Virus record (IMG/VR): IMGVR_UViG_3300035698_012242
Span: 1-40,479 of that record
Direction: 5' to 3' (one strand)
Length of the DNA: 40,479 nt
From: a virus
The position numbers and the translations under genes are program-made. This document shows positions 1 to 5,000 of this stretch, piece after piece. Under the pieces are notes generated by a model, which was not told the origin of the DNA, did no database searches, and saw nothing but the letters and a program-made list of their open reading frames with translations. Each line of letters opens with the position of its first letter. Position 1 is the first letter of the stretch.

Positions 1-7
1 ATCCGTA

Positions 8-295
8 ATGCTAACAAAAATGAAATGTGAAAATTGTAAAAAAGAACTTAAGAAACAAAATAATAAATATACTGTAAAATCTGGTGAAATAAAGAATTGT
101 TTTTCTCTTGGAAAGTATAATATTAATAATATGGTGGTTTGTGGAGCTTGTTATGCAAGATATAAAGCAAATGGTACTTTTATAAAAATATTTAGAAATA
201 CTTTTAATTCACTTGAAGAAAAATTAAAATTTTATGAATATAAAAGAAAACAAAAAGCAATCCTTAAAAAATATAGAGAAACAATACAAAAATGA
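8..295 (+). CDS. Small zinc-ribbon-like protein, unknown function
   Basis: A 95-residue protein with two CxxC knuckles (CENC at 7-10 and CGAC at 45-48), the usual four-Cys zinc-ribbon spacing, followed by a Lys-rich helical tail. The start at 8 follows the last ten bases of a repeat seen again before 3512 and 4754; an ATG at 20 is an alternative. It overlaps the next gene by ATGA, so the two are translationally coupled. Family not recognised; DNA or RNA binding is only suggested by the zinc ribbon and basic tail. Confidence 0.7.
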   Translation: MLTKMKCENCKKELKKQNNKYTVKSGEIKNCFSLGKYNINNMVVCGACYARYKANGTFIKIFRNTFNSLEEKLKFYEYKRKQKAILKKYRETIQK

Positions 296-480
296 ATGAG
301 ATTAATCGAGAAGATTTATTTGTTGATTGGAGATATAATTATGAAGAAAGATTGATCAGGGAATTTGCTAAGGATAAAGATACAGAATTTTATGATTGGT
401 GTGTTAATAAGTTTAAAGATGAACACCCACCAGAAAAGGATTCAGATGAATTAACAACAATTGTTGAAGATAATTTATAA
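292..480 (+). CDS. Small acidic hypothetical protein
   Basis: A 62-residue acidic protein whose ATG overlaps the upstream stop as ATGA. It has several Trp, Tyr and Asp/Glu residues and no Cys or membrane segment. Position directly before the exonuclease gene suggests the early replication/repair operon. No family recognised. Confidence 0.7.
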   Translation: MNEINREDLFVDWRYNYEERLIREFAKDKDTEFYDWCVNKFKDEHPPEKDSDELTTIVEDNL

Positions 481-493
481 AGGGATTAAAAGA

Positions 494-994
494 ATGAAAC
501 AAACAAAATATTTAGTACTTGATATTGAGACAACAGGACTTAACGCATGGTTCGGTAACAGGATAACTTGTATATGTGCTAAGACAAACACTGGGAAAGA
601 ATTCAAATTAGTACATAAAGATGAAATTGAACTATTATCACAATTTGATGATTGGTGTGAAATAATTAATAAAGATCACATCATTGTAACAAAGAATGGA
701 AAGATGTTTGATATTCCTTTCTTGATGGCTAGGAGTAAGATTAATCATTATGAACCATTAGATATGTTAAATTTATTATATTATAAACATTATGATTTAC
801 AGGAAATTACTAAGAAGAGAGTAAGTCTTGATGATATGGCTACAATCTTAGGATATAATAATAAATTAGGTAGTGGTCTTGATGCCATTATGTGGTGGAA
901 GAAGAAATGTTATCGTAAGCTTAGAGATTATTGTTGGATGGATGTGTTATTAACTGAAAAGATTTACTTACATCTAATGGAGAAGAAAAAATGA
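494..994 (+). CDS. DEDD-family 3'-5' exonuclease (DnaQ/RNase H fold)
   Basis: A 166-residue protein with the three exonuclease motifs in order: ExoI DIE at residues 10-12, ExoII NGKMFD with Asp73, and ExoIII YCWMD with Tyr146 and Asp150 (the YxxxD spacing of DEDDy enzymes). Such proteins remove nucleotides from DNA or RNA 3' ends and often serve as stand-alone proofreading or processing nucleases. I chose the ATG at 494, which follows AAGGGATTAAAAG, over an upstream in-frame ATG at 461 that overlaps the previous gene. No polymerase domain is attached and no polymerase is seen in the window. The stop overlaps the next start (ATGA). Confidence 0.85.
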   Translation: MKQTKYLVLDIETTGLNAWFGNRITCICAKTNTGKEFKLVHKDEIELLSQFDDWCEIINKDHIIVTKNGKMFDIPFLMARSKINHYEPLDMLNLLYYKHYDLQEITKKRVSLDDMATILGYNNKLGSGLDAIMWWKKKCYRKLRDYCWMDVLLTEKIYLHLMEKKK

Positions 995-1145
995 AAATAG
1001 AATCAGATAATATGTCAATTGAAAGTTTAAGAGAAATACTTAAACAAAAAGAATTAAATAAGATAAATGGAGAAGAAAAAATGAAAATAGAATTAGATAA
1101 TATATCAATTGAAAGTTTAAGAGAAATACTTAAACAAAAAGAATT
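976..1145 (+). repeat. Tandem direct duplication, 90-bp period
   Basis: Bases 976-1055 and 1066-1145 match over about 80 bp with two substitutions near the start (C/T and G/A) and one or two at the end. The unit includes AATGGAGAAGAAAAA, the ATG and the first codons of the 991 gene. The high identity implies a recent duplication. Confidence 0.9.
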
Positions 1146-1395
1146 AGATGATAAATCAAAGACTTTTGCAGATGAAATTAAATATTTTCCAGAAAGATTT
1201 GAAAGGTTAACTATTAGAGGTTGGGAAACTATTAATTCATATGAAGGAGTGTCTAATGAGGGTAATTCACTAATATTAAATTCACATTGGAATCATTCAC
1301 AATTAAATGATAAATTATATTATGTAGAGTTTGAAGGAGATGGAAATAAATATAAAGAATTGATTCAAAGAAAGGTAAAGAAAAATGAAAGATAA
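991..1395 (+). CDS. Hypothetical protein with internally duplicated N-terminus
   Basis: A 134-residue protein whose first 30 residues (around MKIESDNMSIESLREILKQK) are repeated almost exactly at residues 31-57. The DNA shows a 90-bp tandem duplication that also copied the ribosome-binding region and the ATG, so translation could begin at 991 or at 1081 (a 104-residue product). The rest is hydrophilic with no recognised domain. It overlaps the exonuclease gene by ATGA and the OB-fold gene by 11 nt. Confidence 0.75.
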   Translation: MKIESDNMSIESLREILKQKELNKINGEEKMKIELDNISIESLREILKQKELDDKSKTFADEIKYFPERFERLTIRGWETINSYEGVSNEGNSLILNSHWNHSQLNDKLYYVEFEGDGNKYKELIQRKVKKNER

Positions 1396-1978
1396 TAATA
1401 AAGGTAAATTTATAAATGGAATGTTCAATGGTAAGATATTAAAGAATCAAGGAACAGGAGCAAGAGGAGAATGGAAACTCTTTCAACTTAAGATTGGAGT
1501 TGAAGATGGTGGAGAAAGATCATTTAATTGTTTCAGTAGTTTAACACCAAAAAGTCCTAAACAAATCAAAGATTTAGAAGAAGGTACATGTTATAACTTT
1601 GGATATAATGAAGAAGAAAAGATGCATGAACAAACACAAGAGACTTATATTGCTAAGACCATATTTTGGATTGCTGAATCTAAAGAAAAGATTGAGAAAG
1701 GTGGTGATGTAACTAATTATGCTAAACCTGAACTTAAAGAGAAACCAAAAGTAGAAGATATCGTACCACCAAAACCTAATCTTGTACATAATCCAATTCC
1801 TGGACCAGTGGTTGGTATGGCTATTAATAATGCTAGAGCAATCTTATTGAATAAACAATTACCAGAGATTACAAAAGAATTAGTATTAGAACAAGCAAGA
1901 AAAGATTATTCTATTAATACTTGGGTAGCTGATGAATTACAAAAGGAAGCAAGAGAATCTAAAAAGAAGGTGGAATAA
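1385..1978 (+). CDS. Probable OB-fold single-stranded DNA-binding protein
   Basis: A 197-residue protein. Residues about 10-105 look like an OB fold: alternating strands, a GNG/GTGARGEW stretch, FQLKIGVEDGGERSFNCF, then a segment about what the complex can do in solution, as in RPA/SSB-type proteins. A Pro-rich linker (about 120-145) leads to a helical C-terminal region (about 146-197). It lies between an exonuclease and small early genes, which fits replication or recombination. The assignment rests on strand pattern and context, not a diagnostic motif, so it is tentative. Confidence 0.5.
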   Translation: MKDNNKGKFINGMFNGKILKNQGTGARGEWKLFQLKIGVEDGGERSFNCFSSLTPKSPKQIKDLEEGTCYNFGYNEEEKMHEQTQETYIAKTIFWIAESKEKIEKGGDVTNYAKPELKEKPKVEDIVPPKPNLVHNPIPGPVVGMAINNARAILLNKQLPEITKELVLEQARKDYSINTWVADELQKEARESKKKVE

Positions 1979-2047
1979 ATGAATAAAAAACAATATAAAT
2001 TATTATGGTTTACTGTACAATCTTGTTTATACCCACTTATAAAATGA
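1979..2047 (+). CDS. Possible 22-residue leader peptide
   Basis: ATG lies directly after the upstream TAA and reads 22 codons (MNKKQYKLLWFTVQ...) to a TGA overlapping the ATG at 2044. It may simply deliver ribosomes to the next gene. Too short to judge alone. Confidence 0.35.
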   Translation: MNKKQYKLLWFTVQSCLYPLIK

Positions 2048-2190
2048 CCAGAACAATACAATTGAATTATTTGGGGAAAGGGATATATCAGATCAAAGTA
2101 GTAACTAAAGGAATTGGTGGAAAACATTCCTCCTCCTATACTTTAAACTTAACAACAGAAGAATTAGAAGTATTAAAAGAACTAATTTAA
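2044..2190 (+). CDS. Small hypothetical protein (48 aa)
   Basis: A 48-residue basic then acidic protein (MTRTIQLNYLGKGIYQIKVV...). I prefer the ATG at 2044 because it forms the ATGA overlap common here; an in-frame ATG at 2005 would add 13 residues but overlaps the short upstream frame. The predicted pattern is a small beta-sheet followed by one helix (TTEELEVLKELI). Function unknown. Confidence 0.55.
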   Translation: MTRTIQLNYLGKGIYQIKVVTKGIGGKHSSSYTLNLTTEELEVLKELI

Positions 2191-2191
2191 A

Positions 2192-2518
2192 ATGGAAGAA
2201 CAACCAACACCTTCAGTAGTATTAGCAGAGAAAACCTATCATAAAGGAGCATTATTTGGTTCATTATCTAATGGTAATCCTTGTTTAGTAGTAGCTAACG
2301 GAATTGCATTAAAGATTATTGCATTGAATGATAAGTTTGTTACAATACAAGTATTACATTATGGTTGTGGTGTTGCTCCAAAAAATCAATCTTGGGTTAA
2401 ATCTAAGAAAGTAATAGTAAAGAAAGAAGTTCAAGTTGTACTTAAACCTAAGAAAGAAGTTACAAAGATTGAAACCAAACCAATAAGAGAACAGAAAGAT
2501 CTATTCGAGGATTTATAA
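2192..2518 (+). CDS. Hypothetical protein with C-terminal QKDLF peptide
   Basis: A 108-residue protein with a beta-rich N-terminal part (about 15-65), a Lys/Val-rich linker and an acidic tail ending QKDLFEDL. QxDLF resembles sliding-clamp-binding peptides (the bacterial consensus is QL[SD]LF); the archaeal PIP box (QxxLxxFF) fits less well. If real, it would recruit the protein to replication forks. The stop shares an A with the next ATG. Family not recognised. Confidence 0.65.
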   Translation: MEEQPTPSVVLAEKTYHKGALFGSLSNGNPCLVVANGIALKIIALNDKFVTIQVLHYGCGVAPKNQSWVKSKKVIVKKEVQVVLKPKKEVTKIETKPIREQKDLFEDL

Positions 2519-2628
2519 TGAAAGTATGCATAAATAAAGAATGTACAGAATATTGGATTCCACAAATTTTTGATGTTTGTTTTAAATGTAAAAATAAAAC
2601 AAGATATATTAAAATGATGAAGGAATAA
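2518..2628 (+). CDS. Tiny zinc-knuckle protein (36 aa)
   Basis: The ATG overlaps the upstream TAA (TAATG). The 36 residues hold CINKEC and CFKC pairs, a compact zinc-binding arrangement, and end KMMKE. One of many such mini zinc proteins in the early region. Confidence 0.55.
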   Translation: MKVCINKECTEYWIPQIFDVCFKCKNKTRYIKMMKE

Positions 2629-2641
2629 GAAGGTGAGATAA

Positions 2642-2908
2642 ATGCAATTAAATAATTATTATTGTTTTAAAGATGATCCATCTGATATTGAAATTGATAT
2701 GGCTATTAATCAAGATAGTTTAGATGACATTGTTAGGTTGAAAGATAGAGATGCAGTTGAAGAATATGAAAATGTTAAACTTGGTACTATGTATAAGTAT
2801 GGTTGGAATCAAATGGATTATTCAATAAATTTAACACATTATCAATCTAAATATAATAAGTTAATAAAAGCAAAATACTCTAATCATTTATATGATACAA
2901 AACAATGA
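2642..2908 (+). CDS. Hypothetical acidic protein (88 aa)
   Basis: Starts 6 nt after AAGGTGAG, a good GGTGA-type ribosome-binding site. The 88-residue product is rich in Asp, Asn and Tyr, has no Cys cluster or membrane segment, and matches no family I know. A spacer carrying a hairpin leader separates it from the methyltransferase gene. Confidence 0.65.
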   Translation: MQLNNYYCFKDDPSDIEIDMAINQDSLDDIVRLKDRDAVEEYENVKLGTMYKYGWNQMDYSINLTHYQSKYNKLIKAKYSNHLYDTKQ

Positions 2909-2939
2909 TTTAAGGGAATAGGTGTATATAAAAAATATA

Positions 2940-2998
2940 TTATACGAACTTTTCCAAAAGGAAAAGCAAGAATACATTTAACAGGATAAATGGAGAAG
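2940..2998 (+). repeat. Hairpin leader repeat, copy 1 (upstream of methyltransferase)
   Basis: TTATACGAA, then a perfect 7-bp hairpin CTTTTCC-AAAA-GGAAAAG (2949-2966), then CAAGAATACATTTAACAGG and ATAAATGGAGAAG, which supplies the GGAG ribosome-binding site for the ATG at 3002. A near-identical block precedes the gene at 3625. Confidence 0.8.
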
Positions 2999-3001
2999 AG
3001 A

Positions 3002-3478
3002 ATGAAAGCAAATAATGGAAAAGGAAACACCATTTTAAGAGATATGTGGGAAACTCCACAAGAATTATTTGATACACTAAATAAACAATATACCTTTCAA
3101 TTAGATTGTTGTGCAACAAAAGAAAATACTAAATGTTTAAAGTGGTTTGAAGATTTTTTGAATAATAAACCTAACTATAAAGCCTATATCTATATGTGTT
3201 GGATGAATCCCCCTTTTAGTATTGCTTGGAAAATGTTTGATCATTTTTTTAAAACAATTAGAAAAGGAGTTGCTATTTATCGTTGTGATAATTTAGAAAC
3301 TGGATTATGGCAAAAAATAATAATGCCTAATGCATCTTGGATATTTATACCAAACAAAAGGATTCCATATGAAGGATTAGATGGGGACGGTGCTAGATTT
3401 GCATCTGCATTAATTGGTTTTAATGTTAATATACCTAAAAATATTAATGGAACAATTTTATATTTAAAAAAGAATTAA
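3002..3478 (+). CDS. DNA N6-adenine methyltransferase (phage Dam-like)
   Basis: A 158-residue protein with the layout of the phage DNA N-6-adenine-methyltransferase family: an opening WETPQELFDTL (16-26), FQLDCCAT (32-39), the catalytic NPPF (69-72), then a WIFIPNKRIPYEG segment. It should transfer methyl groups from S-adenosylmethionine to adenine in DNA, typically to protect viral DNA from restriction or to mark it. I chose ATG 3002 because GGAGAAG lies just before it; an in-frame ATG at 2990 precedes that site. It is preceded by the hairpin leader repeat and followed by the TTCGTATAA repeat. Confidence 0.85.
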   Translation: MKANNGKGNTILRDMWETPQELFDTLNKQYTFQLDCCATKENTKCLKWFEDFLNNKPNYKAYIYMCWMNPPFSIAWKMFDHFFKTIRKGVAIYRCDNLETGLWQKIIMPNASWIFIPNKRIPYEGLDGDGARFASALIGFNVNIPKNINGTILYLKKN

Positions 3479-3514
3479 GACAGTAAAAAGATTATTCGTA
3501 TAATATCCGTTATG
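3476..3514 (+). repeat. TATTCGTATAA repeat, copy 1
   Basis: Starts at the methyltransferase stop (TAAGACAGT...) and ends at an ATG (...TATCCGTTATG). It closely matches 4718-4756 after the RNA ligase stop. Each holds two tandem 11-bp half units, TATTCGTATAA then TATYCGTWATG. Confidence 0.75.
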
Positions 3515-3556
3515 TCGAACAAACACCCCATAAAAGTTTATTCGCATAACTCTTAA

Positions 3557-3614
3557 TTATACGAACTTTTCCAAAAGGAAAAACAAGAATACATTTAACG
3601 AGATAAATGGAGAA
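3557..3614 (+). repeat. Hairpin leader repeat, copy 2
   Basis: TTATACGAA plus hairpin CTTTTCC-AAAA-GGAAAAA (3566-3583), then CAAGAATACATTTAACGAG and ATAAATGGAGAA. It differs from copy 1 at only a few bases over about 57 bp and again supplies the ribosome-binding site of the next gene. Confidence 0.8.
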
Positions 3615-3624
3615 AAAAAATAGA

Positions 3625-3816
3625 ATGATAACTGTAACAATAAACATTAATGGAAGTCCAATATATACAAGAAGTGCAGTAAATAAAAGTACTTTAACTG
3701 ACAATGAACCAAATATCTATGAAGTAGATGAGGGTTCAACATTATGTCATATCCCAAAGAAAGGAGCAGTTGAACTTGCTAAAAAGATGTTAGATACAAT
3801 TAAAGAAATTAAATAA
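3625..3816 (+). CDS. Small hypothetical protein (63 aa)
   Basis: I chose the ATG at 3625, 10 nt after GGAGAA, giving MITVTININGSPIYTRSAVN; an in-frame ATG at 3607 overlaps that site. The product is beta-rich at the N-terminus and ends in an amphipathic helix (AVELAKKMLDTIKEIK). It shares its hairpin leader with the methyltransferase gene, so the two are probably co-regulated. Function unknown. Confidence 0.6.
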   Translation: MITVTININGSPIYTRSAVNKSTLTDNEPNIYEVDEGSTLCHIPKKGAVELAKKMLDTIKEIK

Positions 3817-3827
3817 TGGAGAAAAGA

Positions 3828-3977
3828 ATGGTTCAAGATGTATATTGCCCAATGTGTAAAAAAATTTTTGATATAGGGGATACTGTAGCAATAGACCAAA
3901 ATGGAAATGAAGGGTGTAATATTTGTAGTTATAAAAATAAAAAAGAATCATCATTTGTTCCGTTATTACCAATATGA
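3828..3977 (+). CDS. Small zinc-ribbon protein (49 aa)
   Basis: MVQDVYCPMCKKIFDIGD... with CPMC near the start and CNIC about 20 residues later, a canonical four-Cys zinc ribbon. GGAGA precedes ATG 3828 by 5 nt; an in-frame ATG at 3816 would add MEKR. Function unknown. Confidence 0.6.
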   Translation: MVQDVYCPMCKKIFDIGDTVAIDQNGNEGCNICSYKNKKESSFVPLLPI

Positions 3978-4002
3978 AATAATTAAAAAATAATAAGAGA
4001 AG

Positions 4003-4026
4003 ACATTTCAAGGGATAAATTGAGGA
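4003..4026 (+). repeat. Degenerate partial leader repeat before RNA ligase
   Basis: ACATTTCAAGGGATAAATTGAGGA resembles the 3' half of the hairpin leaders (ACATTTAACAGGATAAATGGAGAA) but lacks the hairpin. It lies just before the start at 4034. Confidence 0.45.
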
Positions 4027-4033
4027 ATTAACA

Positions 4034-4720
4034 ATGGAAGAAAAAGAAATAAATGATTTTACAAAATATGGAAAATTTAATAGTCCGTTCAAAAAAGATG
4101 ATAATTTTATTAATACTGTGATATTATCACAAAAATTACCTGTTGGTAGATGGATTAAGACTGAAAAGATAGATGGAACAAATATAAGGATAATTCTTAC
4201 AAAACCTAATGGTGAATCTAATAGAGAAATTCTTATTGGATCAAGAAAATTAATACTAAATACTAAAGATAAAAGTTCTAAACAATATTTAGATTGTTTA
4301 AAAGAAATTAATCTTCATAAAATAAAAGAATATTTTAAAGATATTAATTCTACGGTAATTATTTATGGGGAGGGATATGGTGCAGGAGTTCAGAAAGGTG
4401 GAATATATTCTAAGAATAAGAATTTTAGAGTATTTGATATAAGAATTGGTGAAGCTTACCAAGATTGGGAATATATTGAAAAGATATGTGTAGATAACCA
4501 ATTAAATATAGTTCCCGTTATTGGAGAAATAAGTTCAATAAGTTATGGTGAATGTTATACTTCATTATTATCATTTAAAGAAACAATGATTCAAAATGAA
4601 GAAGGAACTAAAGGAAAACCAGAAGGATTAGTCTATAAATTTGACCCAGTTTTATTAAATAAATATAAAGAAAGACTAATATTTAAAATTAAAATTAAAG
4701 ATTTTAAAGAGGTTCAATAA
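4034..4720 (+). CDS. RNA ligase, T4 Rnl2-like
   Basis: A 228-residue covalent nucleotidyltransferase. Motif I is EKIDGTN with Lys45 as the likely AMP acceptor; YGEGYGAGVQKGG and FRVFDIRIG match motif III of Rnl2-type ligases; EGLVYKF is motif IV and IFKIKIKDF motif V. These enzymes seal nicks or breaks in RNA using ATP; in phages they often repair tRNAs cut by host anticodon nucleases. There is no obvious C-terminal OB or helical extension of the larger DNA ligases. It stands between repeat-bearing leaders, suggesting its own control. Confidence 0.8.
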   Translation: MEEKEINDFTKYGKFNSPFKKDDNFINTVILSQKLPVGRWIKTEKIDGTNIRIILTKPNGESNREILIGSRKLILNTKDKSSKQYLDCLKEINLHKIKEYFKDINSTVIIYGEGYGAGVQKGGIYSKNKNFRVFDIRIGEAYQDWEYIEKICVDNQLNIVPVIGEISSISYGECYTSLLSFKETMIQNEEGTKGKPEGLVYKFDPVLLNKYKERLIFKIKIKDFKEVQ

Positions 4721-4756
4721 GACAATTAAAAGGCTATTCGTATAATATTCGTAATG
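4718..4756 (+). repeat. TATTCGTATAA repeat, copy 2
   Basis: TAAGACAATTAAAAGGCTA then TTCGTATAA (4737-4745) and TATTCGTAATG, whose ATG opens the next gene. It is about 85% identical by eye to 3476-3514. Bases 1-10 (ATCCGTAATG) look like the end of a third copy cut by the window edge. Confidence 0.7.
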
Positions 4757-4897
4757 GAAAATATAATGCAATTTAATCATAAATGTGGTAAATGTAATAA
4801 CACAATGCAATGTATAGTTTGTAGTTGTGGATATAAGAATGTACTTGGTGAAGTATTAGTTAAGAATAAAAAGGTGATGATAATTGAAGAGAACTAA
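4754..4897 (+). CDS. Small Cys-rich zinc protein (47 aa)
   Basis: The ATG is the last codon of the TATTCGTA repeat. The product has CGKC, then CIVC and CSCG, a five-Cys zinc-binding region, followed by a short beta-rich tail. No ribosome-binding site is visible, so the repeat may act as a promoter or leader with a very short 5' end. Function unknown. Confidence 0.55.
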   Translation: MENIMQFNHKCGKCNNTMQCIVCSCGYKNVLGEVLVKNKKVMIIEEN

Positions 4898-5000
4898 AGA
4901 ACAATGGATTAGATTATTAAAAGGTCAAATTGATAGTGTAGAAAGAGGATTCTTAACAGTAAAACAATCTGAAGCATCAGTTAAGGTACTTGTCGAATGA
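4884..5000 (+). CDS. Small hypothetical protein, TTG start (38 aa)
   Basis: AAGGTGATGATAA precedes TTG 4884, a good GGTGA-type site. The frame encodes 38 residues (KRTKEQWIRLLKGQIDSV...) and its TGA overlaps the helicase ATG as ATGA, so it likely couples translation into the helicase. It looks like one helical hairpin. Confidence 0.5.
   Translation: MKRTKEQWIRLLKGQIDSVERGFLTVKQSEASVKVLVE

Noticed and set aside
1574-1789. Minus-strand frames opposite early genes
   Set aside because: Phe/Tyr-rich antisense shadows of Lys/Glu-rich plus-strand genes, with no start signals.
3512-3556. 14-codon frame after the TATTCGTA repeat
   Set aside because: Begins at the repeat's ATG but is very short and has no coding features; it may be an unused or leader start.
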